Shown: positions 1 through 5,792 of the stretch, in pieces | How the letters are laid out: every line of letters starts with the position of its first letter | Position numbering within the stretch: position 1 is the stretch's first letter | Assembly (NCBI GenBank): GCA_016735415.1 | Contig: JAERRP010000782.1 | Coordinates: 1 to 10,949, forward strand | From: Desulfobacterales bacterium | Lineage (GTDB): Bacteria; Desulfobacterota; Desulfobacteria; Desulfobacterales; UBA5852 | Length of the DNA: 10,949 nt | Direction: 5' to 3' | The notes under the pieces: model-generated | Told to the model about the DNA's origin: nothing | Seen by the model: only the letters and a program-made list of their open reading frames with translations | Database searches by the model: none | Made by a program: the position numbers and the translations under genes

Positions 1-2
1 CA

Positions 3-1181
3 ATGGTCGCCGGGTCGGCAATCGTTTGGTACCTGAGCGGTATCCTTATTCAAACCGGGGCCGGTTTGTTAGGGGTTTTACTGACCGGAATCATTTCAAC
101 CCTGGTACCGATGGCATCGTCTCGCGACTTTTCCGCCTATCCGGCAACACCCCCAAAACCCACAGGCCGCTATCCGTCCCCCCTCCGTGAGAAGCCGGCG
201 GCACAAAACGACAACCGCAAACGGGATGTCAAGAAGCCGTATGTTGCCGACCATCCCGGGAAGGACGATACGCCCGCGGCCTCTGAATTGGAAGAAAAAC
301 AGACCAAAATCGACATACTTGGAGCGATCGACCGCTACCAGACCATCCGCCTTATTGGTAAAGGCGCCATGGGAGAGGTCTTCCTTGGCCGGGATCCCCA
401 TATCAACCGGCTTACAGCCATCAAGACCCTGCGTTTTGAAGATAATTTCGTCCAAGATGAAATTGCGGAAATCCGGGATAAGTTTTTTCGCGAGGCTGAA
501 AGTGCCGGCACTTTATCCCACGCCCATATCGTTACCATATACGATGCCGGTGAAGACCGGGACCTGGCCTATATCGCCATGGAATACCTGGAGGGCGTCA
601 CACTGCTGCGCTTCACACAACGTAAACGTCTTTTACCGGTTCGCAAAATTATCGCCTATCTGGCCCAGATTGCCAGGGCCCTGGACTACGCCCACACCCG
701 GGGGATCGTGCATCGCGATATCAAACCCGCCAATATCATGGTGCTGAAAAACGGCACGATCAAAATCACGGATTTCGGCATCGCGCGCATCACCGCTTCA
801 TCCCACACGCAGACCGGGGTTGTTAAGGGCACCCCTTATTACATGTCGCCGGAGCAGTTTTCGGGTGCCAAAGTCGATGGGCGCTCGGATATTTTCTCCC
901 TGGGCACCCTGCTGTTCCAGTTGTTGACGGGTACCCTGCCCTTTTTCTCGGAAAGCCCCGCTGTCCTGATGAATCAAATCATGAACTTTCCGCATCCCAA
1001 TCCACGTGCCATCAATCCACGGGTAATAACGGCAATTATTCCGATTGTCGACAAGGCCCTTGAAAAAGAACGAAATCGACGTTATCAGCGGGCCGGCCAG
1101 ATGGCCGCCGACCTGATCAAACTTGACCAGCGCATAGAATCGTACCTGGAAAGGAAAACCCGCTCCGATCAAGGGCTTTGA
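3..1181 (+). CDS. Ser/Thr protein kinase, CHASE2-kinase-like, probably N-terminally cut by the window edge
   Basis: This is a eukaryotic-like Ser/Thr kinase that transfers the ATP gamma-phosphate to Ser/Thr of partner proteins. All core motifs are visible, numbering from the ATG at base 3: glycine loop GKGAMG (119-124), ATP lysine in AIK (K141), helix-C Glu in FFREAES (E164), catalytic HRDIKPAN (237-244), DFG (257-259), activation segment with T-G-V-V-K-G-T-P-Y-Y and SPE (282-284), and DGRSD (292-296). A hydrophobic stretch at about 8-36, then a Pro/Arg/Lys-rich linker (about 45-100), places the kinase on the cytoplasmic side of a membrane. The GRDPHINR and REAESAG wording resembles kinases that carry an N-terminal CHASE2 sensor and several membrane helices. 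I therefore infer that the real start lies upstream and that the ATG at base 3 is internal. No ribosome binding site can be judged. The C-terminus is complete. The PP2C phosphatase and FHA protein downstream are its likely partners. Confidence 0.9.
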   Translation: MVAGSAIVWYLSGILIQTGAGLLGVLLTGIISTLVPMASSRDFSAYPATPPKPTGRYPSPLREKPAAQNDNRKRDVKKPYVADHPGKDDTPAASELEEKQTKIDILGAIDRYQTIRLIGKGAMGEVFLGRDPHINRLTAIKTLRFEDNFVQDEIAEIRDKFFREAESAGTLSHAHIVTIYDAGEDRDLAYIAMEYLEGVTLLRFTQRKRLLPVRKIIAYLAQIARALDYAHTRGIVHRDIKPANIMVLKNGTIKITDFGIARITASSHTQTGVVKGTPYYMSPEQFSGAKVDGRSDIFSLGTLLFQLLTGTLPFFSESPAVLMNQIMNFPHPNPRAINPRVITAIIPIVDKALEKERNRRYQRAGQMAADLIKLDQRIESYLERKTRSDQGL

Positions 1182-1211
1182 TGCCACCGTTGGCCCAGCA
1201 TGCGCTACGTC

Positions 1212-1240
1212 TTGACTTGATTGAGGTATCTGGCTATATT
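1212..1240 (+). promoter_or_regulatory. Sigma70-type promoter for the PP2C-FHA pair
   Basis: A -35 box TTGACT (1212-1217) is separated by exactly 17 bp from a -10 box TATATT (1235-1240). This is five of six matches in each box at the optimal spacing. It lies in the gap after the kinase stop and points at the phosphatase. Transcription would start near 1247, giving a leader of about 100 nt. Confidence 0.65.
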
Positions 1241-1344
1241 TGAATAATCATTAACACTCTGAACCATCTGAGATCATTAAATTTTCATTATTTTTCACCC
1301 GAGATGACAATTTGCAGCGACAAGCTTTTCGGACAATTTCTGCC

Positions 1345-2154
1345 ATGCTGATGATCGATTCGGCCGGCCTTTCGGATGTCGGTCGTAAAAGAAAAATAAA
1401 TCAGGATTGTTTCTCTATCGAAGACAACCTGCATCTTTATGTCGTGGCGGACGGTATGGGCGGTCATCGGGCCGGAGAGGTGGCGGGACGAATGGCCGTC
1501 GACGCAATTCGCAACTATTTCGTCGCCCTGGATAACAACACGAAACATCCCCCCCGGGACAGACACGACGACTCGCTCTCAAGTGAAGCCAACCATCTTC
1601 TGAATGCCGTCGATTATGCCAATTCACAGGTATACCAGGCTTCGGTGGACAAACCGGACTTTCGCGGCATGGGTTCTACGGTGGCCGCGCTCCTGTTTAC
1701 ACCCAACACTTTTATCGCGGCCAACGTCGGGGACAGTTCGATCTATTTAATCCACGAAAACAATATTGAACGAATATCGGTACCCCACACAGTGATCGCC
1801 GCTCAGAATGAACTGGAACCGGACCAGCGTACGGTCTACAGTCCGGATTTCCAACATATGCTCACGCGCGGTATCGGCATCGAAGCCGCAGTCGATCCAG
1901 ATTTCTGCGAATCACAATGTTTCGACGGCGACCGCTTCATCATCTGTTCCGACGGACTGAGTGACAAGGTATCGCCGGCTGAAATCCTCAACCTGGCATC
2001 GAGCGCCCCCCCTCAGCGGATTTGCCGCGTACTGATCGATCTGGCCAATGAGCGCGGAGGGGACGATAACATTACGGTTGTGGTTCTGACGATCAAGATG
2101 TTGCAGGGGCTTTGGCCCCGGTTGAAACAAAAGCTTTTTTCGTTCCTGAATTAA
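1345..2154 (+). CDS. PP2C-family Ser/Thr protein phosphatase
   Basis: A metal-dependent (Mn/Mg) PPM/PP2C phosphatase, about 269 aa, soluble, with no signal peptide. It likely removes phosphates placed by the upstream kinase. Motifs from the ATG at 1345: SDVG-R-NQD (10-21), VADGMGGHRAGE (34-45; D36 and G37 ligate metal), RGMGSTVAALL (107-117), NVGDSSIYLI (127-136), CSDGLSD (201-207, metal Asp D203) and RGGDDNIT (237-244, metal Asp D241). All metal-binding acidic residues are present, so it should be active. The start is uncertain: a TTG at 1312 is also in frame, and ATGs lie at 1345 and 1351. Family members usually begin only a few residues before the AGLSDVG motif, which favours 1345 or 1351. 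No strong Shine-Dalgarno is seen. A 15-codon reading frame (1304-1351) ends with TGATG exactly on the 1351 ATG, which may couple translation. The FHA gene follows after 70 bp. Confidence 0.92.
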   Translation: MLMIDSAGLSDVGRKRKINQDCFSIEDNLHLYVVADGMGGHRAGEVAGRMAVDAIRNYFVALDNNTKHPPRDRHDDSLSSEANHLLNAVDYANSQVYQASVDKPDFRGMGSTVAALLFTPNTFIAANVGDSSIYLIHENNIERISVPHTVIAAQNELEPDQRTVYSPDFQHMLTRGIGIEAAVDPDFCESQCFDGDRFIICSDGLSDKVSPAEILNLASSAPPQRICRVLIDLANERGGDDNITVVVLTIKMLQGLWPRLKQKLFSFLN

Positions 2155-2224
2155 CAGATCCAGGGAACCGGTTGCCGTACAGAGGGCACCGCTTCCCGTT
2201 CCAACCCAGCGAAAAGGATCAAAA

Positions 2225-2935
2225 ATGCCGAAGCTGACACTGAAATTCAAAAACAACCTCATCCAGACCTATAACATCGCCGCGGGTCGGTCGGTGACCA
2301 TCGGCCGCCTGGAAAACAATGATATTGTGATCGAAAACCTGGCCGTATCCGGTCACCACGCCAAAATCGATTCAGTCGGTGATGGCTATCTGCTCACAGA
2401 CCTGCAAAGCAAAAACGGGTGCTTCGTCAATGAGAAAATGGTGGCCTCCCATTGGCTGAGTCATGGCGACATTGTCAGCATCGGTAAGCATATGCTCCAA
2501 TTCAGCTTCAAAAAAGGCGAAAATCGCCCCCCCGCCCCCCAGACGAATCAGCGGGATCAAACCATGGTCATGGATACCAGCCATTACCACGATATGCTGA
2601 ATAAGAGCGGGGCCGCCGGTCGCGTGCTGGCCGAGTCCGGTAAACCGGTCGGGATACTTTCCTATCTGGCCGGGGGCGAAGGCGAAGTGGAACTCTCCCG
2701 CAAACTGATCAAGATCGGCAAGGATGCCGGCAGCGATATTGTGGTCAGCGGACTCACGGTGGGCAGCACCTCGGCCACGATCAGCAAAAGGCCCAGTAAT
2801 TATGTTTTGAGTTATGTTTCCGGATTGTCGAAACCGAAAGTCAACGGCAAAGCCGTAAAACAATCCGTGGCCCTCAATGAATTCGACGTGATTGAAATCA
2901 GCTCCGTCAAGCTGCAGTTTTTTACCAAGGAGTAA
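2225..2935 (+). CDS. Tandem FHA-domain protein (canonical plus degenerate FHA)
   Basis: A 236-aa cytoplasmic FHA protein, likely the phosphothreonine reader of the adjacent kinase/phosphatase pair. The start is well supported by AAGGA (2214-2218), 6 nt before the ATG. The N-terminal domain (about 4-95) has every FHA hallmark: TIGR (25-28), NNDI (31-34), SGHH (42-45) and DLQSKNG-x-x-VN (59-69). A linker (about 97-140) holds QTMVMDT (112-118), a possible phosphoacceptor segment. The C-terminal domain (about 141-236) keeps the FHA strand pattern (IGKDAGSDIVV, then KVNGKAV, then LNEFDVIEIS). It lacks the S-x-x-H pair, having STSATI (181-186) in its place, so it probably does not bind phosphothreonine in the usual way. 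The function of the whole protein is inferred from domain and context. FHA proteins next to kinase and phosphatase genes also occur in type VI secretion loci, but no secretion gene is visible here. Confidence 0.85.
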   Translation: MPKLTLKFKNNLIQTYNIAAGRSVTIGRLENNDIVIENLAVSGHHAKIDSVGDGYLLTDLQSKNGCFVNEKMVASHWLSHGDIVSIGKHMLQFSFKKGENRPPAPQTNQRDQTMVMDTSHYHDMLNKSGAAGRVLAESGKPVGILSYLAGGEGEVELSRKLIKIGKDAGSDIVVSGLTVGSTSATISKRPSNYVLSYVSGLSKPKVNGKAVKQSVALNEFDVIEISSVKLQFFTKE

Positions 2936-2991
2936 GGGACCCGGAAAAACATCCATTCCGAATCCGAAAGGAAGAGACCGCCCACTCCCCA

Positions 2992-4416
2992 TTGAAAATC
3001 GCCTATTTACACTACCACCTTAAAGCCGGCGGCGTTACGACGGTTATCCGCCATCAGATCCAGGCGCAGCCTTCTGCGACCGCATCGGTCGTCCTGAGCG
3101 GCGAAGCCCCTCCGGACCCTTTTCCGGCACCCGTTGTCACGGTACCGGGGATCGGATATGACGGCACGCCGGGAACCGAACAATCCGCTCCCAAGATCGC
3201 CTCCAATATCGACCACGCCATCGGGCGGCATTTCGGTGGCGCCGGGAAATGCGATCTGATCCACATTCACAACCCGACCCTGGCCAAAAACAGCCGGTTC
3301 CTCGACATCATCCGTCATTTACAGTCCATGGGATACCCACTGCTTCTGCAGATCCACGATTTTGCCGAAGATGGCCGACCCGCGGTCTATTATCGTGAGG
3401 CCGCCTACCCGGCCGATTGTCACTACAGCGTGATCAACCGACGGGATTATCACATTTTGCTGGAATCCGGTCTGGATCCCGACGGTCTGCACTTCCTGCC
3501 CAATGGCATACCGCCGGTCGAACACCGGCCCCCGGTAACCGGCGGTGACGATTTCATCCTGTTCCCGGTCCGGGCCATTCGACGCAAGAATATCGGCGAG
3601 GCGCTGCTGCTGTCACTTTTTTTGCCACCTGCCTGTCAAACCTATATCACCCTGCCGCCCAACAGTCCGGCGGATTTTCCGAGCTATCGCCATTGGCAGC
3701 GATTGGCGACGCAACGGTGTCTGCCCGTTCGTTTCGAGATGGGTCTGAAGAAAGATTTCCGAACCTTGCTCCAACAAGCCCGTCATGTGATTAGCACCAG
3801 TATTTCCGAGGGTTTCGGATTCGCCTTCCTTGAACCCTGGATGGCGGACAAAAACCTTGAGGGCCGCATCATCCCCGACATCTGTCGGGATTTCACCGCC
3901 GCCGGCATCGTGCTGGATCATCTCTACCCACAGCTTAAAATCCCAATGGATTGGATCGGACGCGATCTCGTGATGAAACGCTTCCAGGACTGCTATACCA
4001 AAAATAACCTTCTTTATGGTGTTGCGTCGCAAATGCATTCAGCCCAAGCCTTTACCGCACCGCTCCAACGGGCCGACACACTGGATTTCGGCCTGCTGGA
4101 CGAACCCCTGCAGACCATGCTGATCGAGGCCGTGCAGACCCAACCTGCCAAACTCGAATTGCTTCCGGAATTAAATCCCGCCCTCCTTCGCATGGGACGC
4201 AAACCAACATCGCGCCGGCAAATTGCGCATAATCGCAAAAATATCCTGAATCGTTATGGTTTGCCGGCATATGGCCAACGTCTTCGGGCCATCTACCGCA
4301 GCGTTGTGAGCCGTTCCGTACATCATCAAATCGACAAGCAACGACTTTTGATGAAATTCTTTAATTTCAATAATTTCAGTTTATTGAAATGGAATACCTA
4401 TAGTGACAAATTATAA
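2992..4416 (+). CDS. GT4-like glycosyltransferase
   Basis: A 474-aa retaining GT-B glycosyltransferase resembling family GT4. It would transfer a sugar from a nucleotide-sugar donor; acceptor and product are unknown. The N-terminal Rossmann half starts with KIAYLHYH and the KAGGVTTVIR loop (11-20), and has DLIHIHNPTL (88-97) and LQIHDFAEDGRP (119-130). The junction HFLPNGIPP (167-175) and the strand ILFPVRAIRRKN (189-200) open the donor-binding half. SEGFGFAFLEPW (272-283) contains the E-x7-E pair (E273 and E281) that contacts the nucleotide sugar. The C-terminus is basic. The start is a TTG at 2992: no ATG is in frame before residue 113, and the KIAYLHYH strand must be included. The only AAGGAAG-like sequence (2967-2974) is 17 nt away, farther than usual. 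The HAD gene overlaps its 3' end by 14 bp, suggesting joint expression. Confidence 0.88.
   Translation: MKIAYLHYHLKAGGVTTVIRHQIQAQPSATASVVLSGEAPPDPFPAPVVTVPGIGYDGTPGTEQSAPKIASNIDHAIGRHFGGAGKCDLIHIHNPTLAKNSRFLDIIRHLQSMGYPLLLQIHDFAEDGRPAVYYREAAYPADCHYSVINRRDYHILLESGLDPDGLHFLPNGIPPVEHRPPVTGGDDFILFPVRAIRRKNIGEALLLSLFLPPACQTYITLPPNSPADFPSYRHWQRLATQRCLPVRFEMGLKKDFRTLLQQARHVISTSISEGFGFAFLEPWMADKNLEGRIIPDICRDFTAAGIVLDHLYPQLKIPMDWIGRDLVMKRFQDCYTKNNLLYGVASQMHSAQAFTAPLQRADTLDFGLLDEPLQTMLIEAVQTQPAKLELLPELNPALLRMGRKPTSRRQIAHNRKNILNRYGLPAYGQRLRAIYRSVVSRSVHHQIDKQRLLMKFFNFNNFSLLKWNTYSDKL
4364..4390. repeat. Perfect 10-bp inverted repeat at the glycosyltransferase/HAD junction
   Basis: The left arm ATTTCAATAA (4364-4373) and right arm TTATTGAAAT (4381-4390) are exact reverse complements around a 7-nt spacer. 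The dyad lies in an AT-rich patch (about 4340-4435) inside the last codons of the glycosyltransferase gene and just before the HAD start. No T tract follows directly, so it is not a standard terminator. It could be an operator or an mRNA hairpin. Confidence 0.6.
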
Positions 4417-5278
4417 TTTGAAACCCAATTTGCGTGTCATGGAACCGCTGCCGACCGGCATGGCGCCCGGCGGCCAGCCCCGGGGCATGATTCACGCCAT
4501 CCTTTTCGATATTTACGGCACACTTATCATCAGCGGGTCCGGTGATATCGGCATTGCCGAGGGCCAGTGCCGGCCGTCTGACGAACTGGCGTCATTGTTT
4601 CGCCATTTCCAGATCCCCTGGTCACCCGAGCAAATATCCCAAAAACTTTTCGCGGACATTCGCGATCATCACAAACGGTCCAACGACGCCGGCATCGACT
4701 ACCCGGAGGTCCGGATCGACCGTATCTGGCAGCGAATTCTCAACTGGCCGGACATCGACCGTGTCCGCCAGCTGGCCGAAGCCTATGAAACAATCGTTAA
4801 TCCGACCTATCCCATGCCGGGCCTCGATCAGGTCCTGGACACCCTGCGTCGCCGGAACATGCCGCTGGGCATCATTTCCAATGCCCAGTTTTTCACGCCC
4901 CGGCTTTTTAAGACTTTGTTAGGGGCGAGGCCTGAAAATCTGGGTTTTTCCAGGGACCTCACCTTTTATTCGTTCGAACTCGAACGGGCCAAACCATCTG
5001 TTTACCTCTATCAACACGCTGCCGCCAAACTGCAGACGCATGGCATCGCGCCCGAAGCGGTACTGTATGTGGGCAATGACATCCGCAACGATATCCGGCC
5101 GGCACAAGCAGTGGGTTTTCAGACGGCCTTATTCGCCGGGGACCGTCGTTCCCTCAGACTGCGTGAGGAGGATCCCGTCTGCCGGCATACGACCCCCGAT
5201 CTGATCATTACCGACCTGCGCCAGCTTCTCGATCTTTCCATGGGGGCACCCCGTTCTCACCCGGACGAACAATCTTGA
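4403..5278 (+). CDS. HAD-superfamily hydrolase with DxYGT motif (haloacid-dehalogenase-like)
   Basis: A cytoplasmic HAD hydrolase of up to 291 aa. Numbering from the GTG at 4403: motif I FDIYGTL (35-41) with nucleophile D36; motif II IISN (157-160, S159); motif III lysine in RAKPS (K197); motif IV GNDIRND (224-230). An all-helical C1 cap lies between motifs I and II (about 57-140). The residue two after the nucleophile is Tyr38, where HAD phosphatases normally have an acid/base Asp. L-2-haloacid dehalogenases share the DxYGT form, so a phosphatase label would be unsafe. The substrate is unknown. The GTG at 4403 overlaps the glycosyltransferase stop, but ATGs at 4439 and 4487 are also in frame. 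A start at 4439 would match the short leader that often precedes motif I; no clear ribosome site decides between them. It is probably expressed with the glycosyltransferase. Confidence 0.85.
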   Translation: MTNYNLKPNLRVMEPLPTGMAPGGQPRGMIHAILFDIYGTLIISGSGDIGIAEGQCRPSDELASLFRHFQIPWSPEQISQKLFADIRDHHKRSNDAGIDYPEVRIDRIWQRILNWPDIDRVRQLAEAYETIVNPTYPMPGLDQVLDTLRRRNMPLGIISNAQFFTPRLFKTLLGARPENLGFSRDLTFYSFELERAKPSVYLYQHAAAKLQTHGIAPEAVLYVGNDIRNDIRPAQAVGFQTALFAGDRRSLRLREEDPVCRHTTPDLIITDLRQLLDLSMGAPRSHPDEQS

Positions 5279-5398
5279 CGAATCCGTCTGGAGTAGAACT
5301 TTTTACGCGCCCGTCAATATTAATGTGAAGTTGTTTTTGCGCGCAGCCTCAAACCGGAATAAGAATGTCAGGGGCTATCCGATCCGCAGGCGTCTTTA
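5279..5398. other. Intergenic stretch after the HAD gene, no gene seen
   Basis: This is the first part of the 514-base gap 5279-5792. I see only a 4-bp hairpin GACG/CGTC (5277-5288) and a T5 tract (5300-5304) too far from it to be a convincing terminator. The rest of the gap is covered by the promoter, RNA and terminator entries. Confidence 0.4.
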
Positions 5399-5431
5399 TT
5401 GACTTGCAAAACTTGTATAATGCGCTATAAT
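5399..5431 (+). promoter_or_regulatory. Strong sigma70-like promoter with overlapping boxes
   Basis: Two possible -35 boxes, TTGACT (5399-5404) and TTGCAA (5404-5409), precede two exact TATAAT boxes (5416-5421 and 5426-5431). The best pair is TTGCAA with the second TATAAT at 16 bp spacing, which would start transcription near 5437-5438. The first TATAAT has no good -35 at the right distance. It lies over 360 bp from the next convincing gene and fires into the structured region that follows. Confidence 0.6.
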
Positions 5432-5435
5432 TCAG

Positions 5436-5675
5436 CGTTGATCAATGCCTGCCCATCTGGCCTGCCCATCTGCGGCTCTTTTCAGCCCCGCATGAGTACG
5501 AAAACGATTGAACTGCTGGTTGCCAGAAGGCCACGGAATTTTCATAATGCCATTGCCATCCCATATCAGGGCCATGTCCAAACCGGTGGCGATTCACGGC
5601 GCTTTTTATCCCGTACGGCCAATTGGTTCGTCACGCTTGCAAGGCATGGCCTTGACGATGGGCTAACGTTTTTTT
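5436..5675 (+). ncRNA. Candidate structured small RNA or long leader upstream of the CorC-like gene
   Basis: About 240 nt between a promoter and a T7 tract (5669-5675). The predicted ends are complementary: CGTT (5436-5439) pairs with AACG (5665-5668), and GCCCATC (5451-5457 or its repeat 5464-5470) pairs with GATGGGC (5657-5663). An alternative closing helix is ATGCC (5446-5450) with GGCAT (5643-5647). Local hairpins include TGCGG/CCGCA near 5471-5492, CTGG/CCAG near 5516-5526, and CAAGGC/GCCTTG (5640-5654). A reading frame crosses it (5399-5677), but its TTG start is the -35 box itself, its internal ATG has no ribosome site, and its predicted product is not recognisable. The folding was done by hand. 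Size and rod-like pairing would fit a divergent 6S RNA, but I cannot match conserved 6S sequence. It could equally be a 5' leader regulating the gene at 5793. Confidence 0.4.
5447..5472 (+). repeat. Exact 13-bp tandem direct repeat
   Basis: GCCTGCCCATCTG occurs twice with no gap, at 5447-5459 and 5460-5472. Both copies contain GCCCATC, the complement of GATGGGC at 5657-5663, so either copy could form the long-range helix of the predicted RNA. Confidence 0.85.
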
Positions 5676-5688
5676 AAACACTTTGAAA

Positions 5689-5715
5689 CGGCAATACACA
5701 GGATGCCGCCTTTTT
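5689..5715 (+). terminator. Probable intrinsic terminator before the CorC-like gene
   Basis: Stem CGGCA (5689-5693) / TGCCG (5704-5708) with a 10-nt loop, followed after CC by five T (5711-5715). The stem is short, so strength is uncertain. It is downstream of the T7 tract at 5669-5675 and upstream of the gene at 5793, so it would either end the small RNA or act as an attenuator. A third small hairpin, CCGT-T6-ACGG (5736-5749), follows. Confidence 0.45.
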
Positions 5716-5792
5716 AATTAAATCGGAGACCATAACCGTTTTTTTACGGCACCGCGCCCCCTCCCGCACCAGCGGTGGTGTCCTGAACATCT

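Noticed and set aside
1312..1344. TTG at 1312 as the phosphatase start
   Set aside because: Only a weak GAG precedes it, and the extra 11 residues are not typical of the family; kept as an alternative in the gene entry.
3..2935. Type VI secretion regulatory cluster (PpkA/PppA/Fha)
   Set aside because: No Tss structural gene is present in the window; kinase-phosphatase-FHA sets occur without T6SS.
2372..2992. 206-codon minus-strand frame opposite the FHA gene
   Set aside because: It lies antisense to a gene with clear FHA motifs, and its translation shows no recognisable family; a shadow of the codon bias of the real gene.
4384..4417. Internal promoter for the HAD gene (TTGAAA with TATAAT at 4412)
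   Set aside because: The spacing is 22 bp, too long for a normal sigma70 promoter.
5277..5304. Terminator after the HAD gene
   Set aside because: Stem of only 4 bp, with the T5 tract more than 10 bases away.
5447..5472. Start of a CRISPR array
   Set aside because: Only two 13-bp units with no spacer between them; no cas genes.
5399..5677. 92-codon reading frame on the plus strand
   Set aside because: Its start is a TTG inside the promoter -35 box, it spans both TATAAT boxes and the tandem repeat, its internal ATG (5492) has no ribosome site, and its end is the T7 tract. The product resembles nothing I know. I judge the region to be RNA, not protein, though a short protein from 5492 is not fully excluded.
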